A stretch of 64,000 nucleotides of DNA from Pteria penguin (taxonomy: Eukaryota; Mollusca; Bivalvia; Pterioida; Pteriidae), in NCBI GenBank assembly GCA_035048485.1, contig CM068585.1, forward strand, positions 53,388,910 through 53,452,909. The letters run 5' to 3'. Below the pieces are notes generated by a model. It had not been told where the DNA came from. It did not search any database and saw only the letters and a list, made by a program, of their open reading frames with translations. Position 1 is the stretch's first letter. Each line of letters starts with the position of its first letter. Made by a program: the position numbers and the translations under genes. Below, one piece after another: positions 24,400-37,050 of the stretch.

Positions 24400-24775
24400 A
24401 CGTCAAAACTTTTTAATCTACACCTGAATCTTACATATCTCTAGAGCACTCACATACCTCTACTTTAAAATCTATATATCCCTTCTAAGAAGAAGATTTT
24501 CAAGGAAGAGTACCCTCTTGGGTATATTTCTGTCTACAGTGGTGCCACCTATTCTGAATAAAAAACTATAACTTTGTAGAGGTCCTCTAGTACTACAATT
24601 ATATCACATTTAATCAAAATTTGTCTGCAGTTTAAGAGAAGAAGCCAAAAAAGTAAAAGTTTACTGACCGACAGAAAAGGTACACTAGACGATGGACTAA
24701 CCAACAGACAAACAACGGATGTCAAACTATGAATATAGGTCACTTGAGCCTTTGGCTATGGTGAGGTTAAAACAA
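24400..24775 (+). mobile_element. Element H, old right-end remnant
   Basis: A diverged right end is present: 'gtggtgccacctattc', 'ggacgatgg'-like words and the degraded hairpin 'cttgagcctttggctatg'. It lies about 100 bases from U1 exon a. Confidence 0.6.
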
Positions 24776-24877
24776 ATTAAGAATAACATTTTATCATCAA
24801 ACAATATCTTTCAGTCTTCCATTTGTAATCATGAATTATCCAAGAATACAATTTTGCACATGCAGTGGCTTTCTTAC

Positions 24878-24919
24878 TTGCCAATATAGTGATAATACAG
24901 GCCTTCCATGATGGTGTAC
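24878..24919 (-). CDS. U1 exon a (42 nt), unrecognised gene
   Basis: This is the most 5' U1 exon that can be supported. It reads YTIMEGLYYHYIG and ends with two bases of a split codon. The acceptor is a T-rich tract ending TTTATAG and the donor is GTAAGA. The phase joins to the next exon without a stop. Such a short exon is weak evidence alone; its support is the shared phase and the good splice sites. The gene must begin upstream (higher coordinates). A possible further exon ends at a CAG|GTATAC donor near 26102, but I could not find its acceptor or a start codon. Confidence 0.55.
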
Positions 24920-24929
24920 CTATAAAAAT

Positions 24930-27285
24930 ACACAATATTGTGAGTATACCAATAAAAAGAAAATTAGAACCAGTGTCGTATAAACTATGTCCATTAGTTC
25001 CTTCTAATTAATATATTTTGTAATTAACCTTCCTTTTTCAGTACAGCACCTTAAGACTTTATTCAATATTAAGTTACATATCAAAAATGTATCAAATAAT
25101 TAGAACCAGAAAAATGACAGGGAGAATTAAAAAAAACTCAATCATTATAAATAGTCAATCACAAAAAAAACCAGTAGTCCATTGAAGAGTTTACTAAAAT
25201 CATGTTCCAGTCTTCTTTATTTTACATTTATATTCAGTACTTAAATCCAAATGTATACAAGTTGGCAAGTCTAGTCATAGATTAATTAATCATTTGTCCG
25301 ATGATTAGGGTCGAGTATAATGACTCAAAACATATCATATCATCATATTGGACATTATATTGTGATACATCATAATATCATACTTACACAATTCTTAGCT
25401 AATTTTATTCAAATTATGCATATTGAGTATTGGTGAAGCAATACATATCCCCCACCAGTTTCCATTTTTCCATAATAGTGAAATCTCTTAAATTTACTGA
25501 GTCCAAAGGCCAAAATTATTCCAAAGATAGGTCACTCATGAATTCACGAACTCAAACTTGATCTGTAGCTCTTTGATATGAATCTACACACAACATTTTC
25601 GAGTCATTGTCTTCAATGCTTGTAAAAAAGTTTGGAAAACCAAAGTGTCTCAGACAGACAGATGGACAGATGAAGTGGAAACCAGTAGTATCCTTCAGTT
25701 TTTTACTGTGTGGAACTGATAAATGGTGTACATGAAATTGTTTTTAGTATAGGCAATTCAGTGCTCCAAGTTGCGACCACAATTATCGCATTTATCGGAA
25801 TGACTTCAGGTAGAGTCTGACATGCTCTAACTAAACTACAGGCTACAGCAAACCATAACGTACCTATTACATCACATGACATCGATGTAACAATTTTTAA
25901 GTTCACAACAGTGCAGATGGGGAATTTCCTATTCAAAATTCCATAAATTGCATTTTTTAAGAAAACATGAATGATGTATTTATTTTTGAAAATGTCTGTT
26001 AAAAGTCCGTCATTTTAGAATTTGTTTGAATAAAATCAGACATGAAACTATTAATTGTTACCTTAGGAACAAAACAATTGATCTACAGAAAGCTTGTATA
26101 CCTGCAGTGGTCAGTGTGACCGAATGACTCTATTATTTAACTTAGATGTGAACTCTTAACCATCTCATGGTCAATAGACTGTTATGTTAGATTGTAGTGA
26201 ACTCTTACTAAATGTATTATATGTCGATCATTCTTGATATATGAACATTTGTTGTGTCAGGTAGCTTCGTGGAGTATGACAGTAGTGATTTTGATTTAAT
26301 GGGGACTCTCGGTATAAACGTACATCAAGAGGTCTCGATTATTTCAGACTTAGACTTGATTTCAATCATCGCAAATGCTGGGCCTCCCCCTTCATACCAC
26401 ACAAAGCCACCATTGGATTTCTGCTCTGTAGATTTCATTAAACATAAAAACATTTCACCGACTTTTCTATATTGTTGCATACACAATGCTGCTTTAGAAA
26501 CCAACCAACGTGAAGTGCTGCCCTACACTCACAATGAAGTACTGAAAGTGAAGATGGAAAGAGAATGCCAAACAATTTTGAAGTAAGGAAAGCTGAAATT
26601 TCAGATACATGTAAGTTTGTCGGCACATCAAAGGCTTGACAAATGTTGCCGAATATATGTGTGTATCATTTGCATATTTGCCGGCAAACACCGTCATTTC
26701 AAACGGAAGTAGGGAGTTAGAGTGCATCTACCTTAAATATCAATAATTATTCTGCAACTAAACATCAACATCAAACAAATTTATAACCGAAATTTTGAGG
26801 TGCTTTTTGGTCTGTTTTTGTCTGAGTGAGTGTTATTGTAGTTTCTGAAATTAAAACCATTCACAGAAGTCATCAGATTTGACAGTGGTAGCTATTTTAA
26901 TATATTGTTTTAGTTAGTACAAACTATTTTGATTCATTTGAATCTCACTACGTTTTGAGGGTATGTTATGGCCACCAAAGCTGGCAAGAAACAAACACTT
27001 GTAGATTTCAGTTTTAATGACGTCCCCAATGACTGCCCTAATGTTACAGACTTTAGACCAAATCCATGTATCACATGTTAGTTTTCAACAGCCAAAAGTA
27101 AAGTATAGTGAATGGCCAAACGATTAAGACTGGGAATGCTGTAGTCTAAATATTCTATGAAAACTGAAAAATATGTGGTCCCGATCTGAATCAAACTCTT
27201 GATGATCTATCAGAAAAACAAAAATACTTGAAGGGGAACTTGAGTACTCCATCCCTGCCAAGATTCATCAAAATCCCTTCAATTG
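24930..27285. other. Stretch without a firm gene
   Basis: This is either the U1 5' region or intergenic. There is a possible U1 donor (CAG|GTATAC) near 26102, and a short plus-strand frame starting ATGGCCACCAAAGCTGG near 26970 that runs 41 codons (KKQTLVDFSFNDVPND) before a stop. Neither could be tied to a gene. Confidence 0.4.
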
Positions 27286-27412
27286 TTTCGAAGACGTTGA
27301 AAATGTGACAAGTTTACAGTCTTAGATTGACAAACGAGGGATGGACAAACAATTGATGGCACACTTTGACAATAACTTCCTTGAGCCTTTGTCACGTGAG
27401 CTTAGAAAAGAA
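27286..27412 (+). mobile_element. Element H, old right-end remnant
   Basis: A degraded right end with 'agattcatcaaaatccc', 'gatggacaaacaattg' and 'ccttgagcctttgtcac' in the order seen at the ends of intact copies. Confidence 0.5.
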
Positions 27413-27506
27413 CAAGAAGAAAAAAATTCTGTGTGTTAAAAAAGAATTAAAACTCAATATAGCAGGAATATGGTGAGTACCAGAAAGTTTGCACATCATA
27501 TGCTGA

Positions 27507-27880
27507 CAATCTAATGAAAACCATATCTTTATTTGGCTTCTCTTTTTGTCCCAATACCGATAAAGATTTGGCGAACTCCATAAAGGGGCATGTTCTGGTG
27601 AATTCTGATTTTCAGTGGATCAACTACAAATTTCTAGGAGAGAAATTAACATTCCCAGCGTGCATGACCTACAAGGTAGTTTTTGAACAGTGTTTGTTTC
27701 ATATTGCGTCACTTACACATGCCTAACCGAGTCATTGATTGGTTATGGGAAATAACGGTTTCGGTGACAAGAACGTCATCTGAGTTCACCAGAACATGAC
27801 CCCTTTCGTTTCCATTAATTTCTTTATCCGCAATGGGACAAATAGATAAGCAGAATAAAGATATGGTTTTAATCAGATTG
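27507..27880. mobile_element. MITE family M1 copy 2, with 9-bp target duplication
   Basis: The ends 'caatctaatgaaaaccat' and 'atggttttaatcagattg' are inverted repeats with one mismatch and one small gap. The flanks on both sides read 'atatgctga', a 9-bp target site duplication. Nine bases is typical of Mutator-like elements (eight would suggest hAT). Inner words ('ccataaaggggcatgttc', 'ttctggtgaatt') match the copy at 4.05 kb. No coding sequence. Confidence 0.88.
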
Positions 27881-28570
27881 ATATGCTGACCAGAGGTTGA
27901 ATTTAACTGTTTCAACCTGGTGGCATACAGAACCAGTGGTAAGAGATTAAACTGGCCTGATCAGAATATCATTTTGCTATGAATATCTAATACTGTAACA
28001 CGAGTCACTTACACATATTAGGAACTATGTGTTTTTTCTTTTCTTCGTCAGAAAGTTTAACTTTTCAGCCGGTTTCACGCCTTCAAGAAACCGCGACATC
28101 ATCTTTGATAATGTCAACAATCATTCAAATAATGTCAATAATTCTGTAAGGGTAACTAACCCATTATGAACACCAGGGCACGACTTCGTTAAATATAAAA
28201 GGGATATTACCATTACAAAATCTATCAAGCTACACATGTACGAATGACTAACGAGGACAGGTTAAAGATATTCTGAGGGTTATCATTCCCGGTATTTATT
28301 AGTAAATATGGAATAGGTGTTTCTAAATTTTCTACAAGCCAACATGACTTCTGTAAAACCCATTTCACTGGCCCGACCGAAATTCAACTGGCCATGGACC
28401 ATCGGACTACCGCTGATTTCAACCCCTACTGACTATTTGGTTGGTTACAGACACAGGTTCAAGCAAGCTTCGTCCTGTGTTTATCAACAAAAATATCAAG
28501 TTCTACAATTATGCAGAAGAGGTCCGTTATATATACTTCCTCTCCAGGGGCGTCGGGATTATTCGTACTG
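27881..28570. other. Stretch without a recognised gene
   Basis: Non-repetitive sequence between a MITE and a large minisatellite. No exon or domain was recognised; a frame of 84 codons near 28317 has no features of a known protein. Confidence 0.4.
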
Positions 28571-28573
28571 ATA

Positions 28574-31500
28574 CTGTATGAATCCTTCATGCTTATAACT
28601 GGGATCCTTCATTTTTATGATTGGGATCATTCATACTGATGATTGGGATCATTCATACTACTGATAATTAGGATCATTCATACTAATGATTGGGATCATT
28701 CATACTGATGATTGGGATCATTCATACTGATGATTGGGATCATTCATACTTATGATGGTGATCCCTCATACTTATAACTGGGATCCTTTATACCTATGAT
28801 TGGCATCATTCGTATTTATGATTAGGATCATTCATACTTATGACTGGGATTATTTGTACTTATATTGGGATCCTTTGTAGATATGATTAGGATCCTTCAT
28901 ACATATGATAGGGATCATTCATACTTATGATTGGGATCCTTCATACTTATGACTGGGATCATTTATACTTATATAACTGGGATCAATCGTAATTATGATT
29001 GGGATCCTTCATATTTATGATTGGGATTCTTCATAATTATAGCTGGGATCATTCGAACTTATGACTGGGATCCTTCATACTTGGGATCATTCATACTTAT
29101 GATTGGGATCCTACATGTCTATGATTTCAATCCTTCATACTTATTACTGGGATCATTCATACTTATGATTGGGATCATTCTTGTTTATGATTGGGATCAT
29201 TCTTGTTTATGATTGGGATCCTTCATTATAACTGGGATCTTTCATACCTATGATTGGGATCCTTTGTGTTTATGATTGGGATCCTTCATACTTATAACTG
29301 TGATCCTTCATACTTATCATTGGGATTATTCATACTTATGATTGGGATCCTTCATACTTATAACTGTGATCCTTCATACTTATCATTGGGATCCTTTGTA
29401 CTTATGATTGGGATCATTTGTACTTATGATTAGGATCATTCATACTTACAATTGCGATCATTCATACTTATGATTGGGATCCTTCATACTTATAACTGGG
29501 ATCCTTTGTACTTATGATTGGGATCATTTGTACTTATGATTAGGATCATTCATACTTACAATTGCGATCATTCATACTTATGATAGGGATTCTTCATACT
29601 TATGATTGAAACCGGTGTGGCCTTGTGGAATCTTGCTTGATTCCTGATCGGGAGGCTGGGGTTCGAGTCCCGCTCTGGTCATGCCAGACTTCTGTCTTTG
29701 GATGAGACAGTAAAAACCAAGGCCCCTTGTCGTGGTTTGCATGGCACTTTAAAGATCCCTCACTGATTTTGGTGGGTCCATTGCAAAGGTCAAAATTTGT
29801 TACCCCGCATCAGGCAGATGCCGTCACCATATAAGCAAAATATACATGGTGTGATGTTAAACAAAAATCAATCAATCATACTTAGGATTGGGATCATTTG
29901 TACTTATGATTGGGATCCTTCTTACTTATGATTGGGATCCTCCATACCTATAACTGGGTTCTTTTGTATTTATAACTTCGATCCTTCATACATATGATTG
30001 GAATCCTTCATACTTAGGATTAGGATCCTTCGTGTTTATAACTGGGATCCTTCATACTTATGATTGGGATACTTCGTGTTTATGAAAGGAATCCTTTATA
30101 CTTATAACTGGGATCTTTCATGTTTATTATTGGTATCATTCATACTTATGATTGGGATCATTCATAATTATGATGGTGATCCTTCATACTTAAACCTGTG
30201 ATCCTTTGTACCGATGATTGGGATCATTCATATTTATGATCGGCATTATACGTACTTATGATTGAGATCATTCATACTTATGATTGGGATCCTTCGTACT
30301 TATGATTGGGATCATTCGTATTTATGATTGGGATCATTCGTGCTTATGATTGGGATCATTTGATTGGAATCTTCTGTACTTATAACTGGGATCATTTTAA
30401 CATGTGATTGGGATCCTTCATACATATTATTGGGATCATTTGTACTTATGATTAGGATTATAAGTACTTATGATTGATATCCATCATACTTAAGATTCAG
30501 ATTCTTTGTACTTATGATTGGGATCATACATATTTATGATTGGGATAATTTGTACTTATGATTGGGATCATTCATACTTATAACTGGGATCCTTTGTAAT
30601 GATGATTGGGATCATTTGTACTTATGATTAGGATCATTCATACTTATGATTGGGATCTTTCGTATTTACAACTGGGATCATTCCTACATACCATAGGGAT
30701 CTTTCATAATTATGATTGGGATCATTCATACTTATGATTGAGATCCTTTGTACATATGATTGGGATCATTCATATTTATGAATGGGATCATTGGCATTTA
30801 TGATTGGGATCAATTGTACTTATGATTGGGATTCTTCGTACTTATAATTTCAATTATTAGTACTTATGACTGGGATTCTTTGTACTTATAACTGGGATCA
30901 TTTGCACTTATGATTTGGATCCTTCATACTTATGATTGGGATCATTTGTACTTGTCGTTGGGATCATTCATACTTATGATTAGGATCCTTCGTACTTATG
31001 ATTGGGATCATTTGTACTTGTGATTGGGATCATTCATACTTAGGATTGGGATCATTCGAATTTATGATTAGGATCCTTCATACTTATGATTGGGATCATT
31101 CCAATTATGCTTGGGATCATTCGTACTTATGATTGGGATCATTCATACTTATGACTGGGATCCTTTGTACTTACAATTGAGATCATTCATACTTATATTA
31201 TGATTAAGATCCATCATACTTATGAATGGGATCCTTCTCACTTATGTTTGGGATCCTTCATACTTATGATTGAGATCATATTTACTTATGATTGGGACCA
31301 TTTGTACATATGATTGGGATCAATTGTACTAATGATTGGGACTTTTCGTACTTATAACTGGGATCATTCGTACTTATGATTGGGCTCCTTCATACTTATG
31401 ATTGGGATCATTTGTACTTGTGATTGGGATTTTTTGTACTTATGATTGGGATCCTTCATACTTATAACTGGGATCATTCGTACTTATGTTTGGGATCCTT

Positions 31501-31575
31501 CGTGTTTATGATTGGGATCCTTTGTACTTATGTTTGTGATCATTCCTACTTATGATTGGGATTATTCATACTTGT
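28574..31575. repeat. 22-bp minisatellite, about 3 kb
   Basis: The unit is 'gattgggatcattcatac' plus 'ttat', repeated more than a hundred times with many substitutions (cc for ca, gt for at). It is interrupted by one SINE. Divergence among units is much higher than in the 48-bp or 46-bp arrays, so the array is old. Restriction-like GGATCC words are frequent. Not coding. Confidence 0.95.
29612..29880 (+). mobile_element. tRNA-derived SINE, copy 2, inserted in a minisatellite
   Basis: The head has 'tggccttgtgg' (A box) and 'ggttcgagtcc' (B box), the body has 'taaagatccctcactg' and 'ggcagatgccgtcacc', and the tail is 'aatcaatcaatcata'. It splits the 22-bp array, whose units continue on both sides, so the insertion is younger than the array. 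Confidence 0.9.
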
Positions 31576-31750
31576 AAACAGTATAAAATTTTCGATACCT
31601 ATAACATGTTTGCTTGAGAAATAAAGAATGTCATACAGTTGATTAATTACTGTTTTCCCCAGAACCATCTTTTAATGTTTACCAACACATAAATGTACTA
31701 TTCATCTGAACCAAAAAATGACAAAAAATCTTCAAATTTTTAGGATCTTT

Positions 31751-33578
31751 GTCTTTATCAAATAAGATTTGAAATCATTCTTTCAAAATTTTAAAGATGT
31801 AATTACAGGTCACATCATATCACTAAAAGTGGAGAACTTTTATATAAGGCCTCCTGTTCTAATCCTTACCAGATCTGAGAAAATGAATGTCAAAATCTCT
31901 TGTGGTATTACCAGAGACATATATACACAGAGACTGGAAACTCCCATTGAAAGCTACATAGCTCCCTGACATAAGTAACATTTCCCGACAGGCATCTCGA
32001 TAAGCCGGAAGTCCGCCATATTGTTCTCGGCATTCATTCGCTTGAAAGCATTAAGCTTGCAAAGAAGAGGAATTTTCATCGCTTTTTAAATAAAGGTAGT
32101 TCAGATAAGTAAAAAAAGCAATATACTAATCATTTGAATCATAAAACATTTCATAAATGATCTATTCAATGTGAAGACATAACCCCGATCAGAAGCCATT
32201 AGTTGTGATAGACCTCTGAAAACATTCACTTGGGTTTATGCAAAACATTTACACAATGTTGAAGCACATGCCACCATTTTTCGTTTATAGCACCATCAAT
32301 GTTTATTATAGTCATAGTGCTTTAATTTTCGGATGAACTATCGGTAAATCATGCATAATACCCGGCCGTATTTGAGGATCTCGCGACATTTTTCTACTCA
32401 CTACCGAACCCGCTGAGAAACGACAACGGCAAGAAAAATTGTTAAAACAACAAAAATTAATGTCCTTTACATGACTAAACTCACACGTGTGTGTTAAGAA
32501 AGGTTTCTAACACATTTTATATCATTGAGCGTAGAAAACTATATTCGTTATTTGATTTTAATTCAATTTTATATACGCGGTAAATCTTCAATCGTTTTTA
32601 ACCAGAAAACCGATACCATATAGAGCAAAATAATCATATAACCTGTCGATATATATATTGTTTTTATATTGAAAGTCATTCTATAAACATCAAAGAAGTA
32701 ATGGTTGTTATTTTAGTACGAACTTAAGCAGTTATAAACACGTAGGGGGATATCTTGCAATGCAAATTTTCTGTGGCCGGCGGGTCACCATTTTGTTTTT
32801 ACTTCTTTACATAGGAAGGAATAAAACAGCTCATACCACGTCAACAGTGCATATAATATAAAACATTATTTTGTTTGCTATTTACCATCTGAATTTTTAA
32901 ATAAACACAACATTGTTATTTACTGCCCATGAATGACAAAGACACACGCTGGTGCTTCCCCTGGGTTGAACAAACAGTAGCAAAGGCAGGGGCATTGATT
33001 GCATATATCAACAACTCGTAAAAGGCAACAAACGTTGTTTAAAATGAATAAATATATAAATAGAAATAATTGTTTTAAAAAAGCAGGAAATGAAGGCGTC
33101 TCATTAAAAATCTTGGTTTTAAAAATATTTTTAATAATGATTAATGATACAAGTTTGTCTTGATTTTGTTAGAAAGAAAAAGGACAAATATTATTTCTAC
33201 ACATCGATAAAATTAACAAAAAATATAAAAGAAAAAAACAATAATAGGTGCCCGTAGAATTTGAACTGAGGTACGTCGGCAGGAAAAGACCAACTGCGCT
33301 ATACATTCCCAGGCGATATCCGACGGTTAAAATCGGTGTATTGTAGAGCGCGGTCACCTAATTAGCATAACAAAAGGACGTGCATCATATGCCGGACGAA
33401 GCGGCGAGTTTCCAGTCTCTGTGTACATATGTCTCTGGTATTACATTCTGTTTCTCAGTCTCTGGTAAAGATTAGAATAGAAGTTTTTGTATAAAAGTTC
33501 TTCCACTTTCAGTGATAAGATGTGACCTGTAATTACATCTTTAAAATTTTGAAGTAATCATACGTTTGATAAGAATAC
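31751..33578. mobile_element. Foldback element with about 170-200-bp inverted ends
   Basis: The left end ('caaaattttaaagatgt', 'aattacaggtcacatc', 'aaagtggagaac', 'ggtattaccagagacat', 'acagagactggaaactc') appears in inverted order at the right end ('gagtttccagtctctgtg', 'atgtctctggtattac', 'cttccactttcag', 'gatgtgacctgtaatt', 'acatctttaaaattttg'). The enclosed 1.45 kb is mostly single-copy in this window and encodes no protein I can recognise. It holds 'ccggaagtccgccat' and 'gtcaccattttg', words like ETS and YY1 sites, and a tRNA-like stretch. Confidence 0.85.
33247..33315 (-). other. tRNA-like sequence inside the foldback element
   Basis: On the minus strand 'tagcgcagttgg' fits an A box very well and 'agttcaaattc' is a weaker B box, about 35 bases apart. 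No clear acceptor stem forms, so this is a tRNA pseudogene or SINE head rather than a working tRNA. Confidence 0.45.
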
Positions 33579-34715
33579 ATGTATTTATACCCGATCAGGG
33601 TATTTTATTTGAACCAATACCCAGCCTGCCCTAATAGCTCTTCCGTTGCAATCAAAGCTAACTGAAAGCAATCTTTTTTTTTTTTTTGTTTGTAATTGAA
33701 CTTGGTCATATGGAATTCAATATTGAATAATCTGATTAATTGGAAATGTTACTTGAATTCCTGGAATAAGTTGTACCAGGATGGAAAATTCTACTTTCTG
33801 TTTGATATTTTCTTTGTACTGCAGTACAACAAACAAAATGATAACGATATTATTGAGAAAATTGTGATCTGGAGTATTATAATGAAATGACCACACATTC
33901 TATACTCACCTTTCTATTTGATATACATTTTGGAACAACAAAAAACTATACCGTCAGGGGGATATACCCAAGAGTTTGCCCAAATACATGGGCGACACCA
34001 AATATCAAAACGGCAATCAGTAACTGAACGTTAAAAAGAAAACCCATAACGGGCAGTCACTAAAAGTACATGTAGTAGTCTGAGTGCGGGTAGAAGAAAC
34101 GCGGAGTTGAGAGTCAAATCGTCCACAAATTCCTGAATTTGGCATGGGTTGTCAACAAATTTGACGACATTTAAGAAACGGAATGTGAACATTTTGTTAA
34201 AAGTGAGGAAATGAATGAATAGGAAGAGGGCATATTGTAGTGTTATGTGGCTTAGCAATAAAGGTCGAGAAGATCTATCGATACATAGTTTTCTTCTGGT
34301 TAATTGAAGTTTCTTGCCTTGAAAGGTTGTCCAACAGACACACTATTCAATCTACATGTGCCACTTGAAGTGGGGTATGCAAGGGAAAGGTATCAAACTT
34401 GAAAAATGACATCGCTTCACGGAAAAATTCATATAAAATAAACTTTGTAAAATAAAGTTATTTAGTCCTTTTTTTGTTAGAGTTTTTTTCTACAAGAATA
34501 CCCCGCGCAGGACAACGAAGAGGGGAGCCAACCTACCTATCCCGTTTTTAAAAGTTTGGAACGGGCCTAAGTGAGCGTGTGTTTGTCCCCATTGCTGCAG
34601 AATACCTACATTTAAACCTAGAAAGGTTGCCAAAAATATGAATGTTAATCGGAGAAACCCCCCCCCCCTCTTTTTTTTATCTCAAATACACAAATGTAGT
34701 TTTTTTTAATGTCAC
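33579..34715. other. Stretch without a recognised gene
   Basis: AT-rich, with a T-run near 33675 and a C-run followed by T-run near 34660. The minus-strand frame near 34031-34258 (75 codons) shows no domain that I can name. Confidence 0.4.
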
Positions 34716-34719
34716 TGAA

Positions 34720-34865
34720 CAGTGGCGGATCCAGGATTTCCGAAAAGGGGGGCCAAATGGGTATTATTAGCCAAACTTCTAAGCCATTTTTGGTGTAAAA
34801 TCTGGATTTTTACTAGTAAATATGTAACCAAAAGGGGGAGGGGACGGGCTCTAAATCCGCCACTG
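34720..34865. mobile_element. Short MITE with 'cagtggcggatcc' ends
   Basis: 'cagtggcggat' at the left is the inverse of 'atccgccactg' at the right, apart from one base, over 146 bp. A relic with 'agcagatccaggttttgg' near 40185 and another with 'ggatccaccactg' near 15130 may be related. Non-coding. Confidence 0.75.
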
Positions 34866-34950
34866 CTGAAATAGGTACATGTATCTTGGAATTTTGCCAA
34901 CAAAATTTCTTGCATATTAGAAACTAAATTCATCAACAAAATAACGCGTA

Positions 34951-35870
34951 CCGGTGTGTTATAAAGTGAGACTTCCCTCTCAGAGTGAAACTTCTCCTTC
35001 TGGAGTGAGAATTCCCCCTCAGAGTGAGACTTCCCTCTCATAGTGAGACTTCCCCCTCAGAGTGAGACTTCTCCCTCAGAGTGAGACTTCCTCCTCATAG
35101 TGAGACTTCCCTCTCATAGTGAGACTTCCCCCTCAGAGTGAGACTTCCCCCTCAGAGTGAGACTTCCTCCTCATAGTGAGACTTCTCCCTCAGAGTGAGA
35201 CTTCCCTTCTCATAGTGAGACTTCCCCCTCAGAGTGAGACTTCCTCCTCATAGTGAGACTTCTCCCTCAGAGTGAGACTTCCCTCTCATATTGAGACTTC
35301 TCCCTCAGAGTGAGGCTTCCCTCTCATAGTGAGACTTCTCCCTCAGATTGAGACTTCCTCCTCATAGTGAGACTTCTCCCTCAGAGTGAGACTTCTCCCT
35401 CATAGTGAGACTTCCCTCTACAGTGAGACTTCTCCCTCAGAGTGAGACTTCTCCCTCAGAGTGAGACTTCTCCCTCAGAGTGAGACTTCCTCCTCATAGT
35501 GAAACTTCTCCCTCATAGTGAGACTTCCCCCTCAGAGTGAGACTTCCTCCTCATAGTGAGACTTCTCCCTCATAGTGAGACTTCCTCCTCATAGTGAGAT
35601 TTCCTCCTCATTGTAAGACTTCTCCCTCATAGTGAGACTTCCCTCTACAGTGAGACTTCCCCCTCAGAGTGAGACTTCCTCCTCATAGTGAGATTTCTCC
35701 CTCAGAGTGAGACTTCCTTCTCATAGTGAGACTTCCTCCTCATAGTGAGAATTCTCCCTCAGAGTGAGACTTTCCCCTCAGAGTGAGACTTCTCCCTCAG
35801 AGCGAAGCTTCTCCCTCAGAGTGAGGCTGCCCCCTCAGAGTGAGATTTCTCCTCAGAATGAGACTTTACA
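34951..35870. repeat. 19-bp minisatellite 'agagtgagacttctccctc'
   Basis: About 45 units, most with an alternation of 'ctcagagtgagac' and 'ctcatagtgagac'. The left border reads 'ccggtgtgttataaagtg', the inverse of the right border of the element at 44.9-45.0 kb ('cactctataacaccgg'). The array therefore appears to grow from a mobile-element terminus. Confidence 0.92.
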
Positions 35871-37050
35871 TTTCAGTGTTTATGATCGTTGGGTTTCCTT
35901 CGTTCAATGCTTTTGTTTGTGTGATCATCTGACATTTAGGAAGCGTAATTGATCTCTGTAGACGCTCTAATTGTGTTGTTATAAAGACCTCCGGATTCAC
36001 GGTAGGGAGGAGATTTCAGTGCGTTGATATTCTGGATCACCACACTTTCTACTTTGTATTCTGCAGGGAGTTATAAAATTCGCACTAGCCTACTCGCATT
36101 GGCGACTGAAACCTACCTGTGGGCAACCAAAAACTGCTTACATGGTTGCCCACATGGCGAGTTACAAAACTAGGATAAATAGTCAGATGTTTTGTTTAGG
36201 GATTAGTACGGTCCGAATCAGATGGTTAAAATCCGAGAAACAGACGAATGATTTAGTACTTCTTCTGTGTTTCGATCTTTCTTTAATTTGCGTTTTGTTT
36301 TACATTGATATTTTCTTACTTTCATTTTTACATTCACGTTAACAAAATAAATTCAAGAATAGTAAACCGTTAAGTTATAGCACATCACTTTGTTTTAAAA
36401 TGTGGCGCTACATTGCGGGGTTCAAAATCCGTTAAAAAGAAGGCAACCGGGGGAGATACAGACAATATTATTTTAAAAACTATGATGGGGATAAGAGAAA
36501 AAGATCTTTCAATTCTAGATGATAAGAACTAAGACGACCAGATGATGCAGGAAAGTTGTGGAAAGAGATCAGAAATTCAGAGAAAAAGAAAAATAATATT
36601 AGACTGAAAGTGAGTCAGTGAGCAAGAATGATGTGTAATGTTAGGCCGAGTAGGGAGCGAGCACGTCAGTGAATAAAAGTGAGAATGTGAGACAGGGTGA
36701 AAATGAGAGTGATATTGAAGAAGATTTGATGAATCGGAGAGCGAAGTGTTTGGAAGATTGCTGGAAACGGATACTGAAAGAATTTGAAATTACATGAATA
36801 ATAAAGAAATAAAATAAATACTTTGATTTTAATTTTTTTTTTTTTTTTTTTTGTGGGCCCCTAAAATTTCATGTGGACCCTTGAAATTTCTAAGTCAGGG
36901 GCCCACATGGCTTCTGAAGTATTTCAACGAATTTTACTCCCTGCAGGCTGCAGTCCAAAGTAATTCCAGTGCTTTCGTATGATATTCTTAAATGTATGAT
37001 GATATGACTGTACAAAATGCTTGTCCTCTACACCATTTGTATGTTCAGAG
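35871..37050. other. Stretch without a firm gene
   Basis: Contains a frame near 36675-36797 (ENESDIEEDLMNRRAKCLED and CWKRILKEFEIT, then a stop) followed within 20 bases by AATAAA-like words and a long T-run. It could be a worn coding fragment of a transposon or retrocopy, but no start, splice site or family was recognised. Confidence 0.35.

Noticed and set aside
26254..26586. A 110-codon plus-strand frame (GTG start)
   Set aside because: It has no ATG start, no clear splice sites and no recognisable domain; left as chance.
28574..31575. Centromeric or telomeric satellite
   Set aside because: A 22-bp diverged unit in a gene-containing region, without telomere words; an ordinary old minisatellite.
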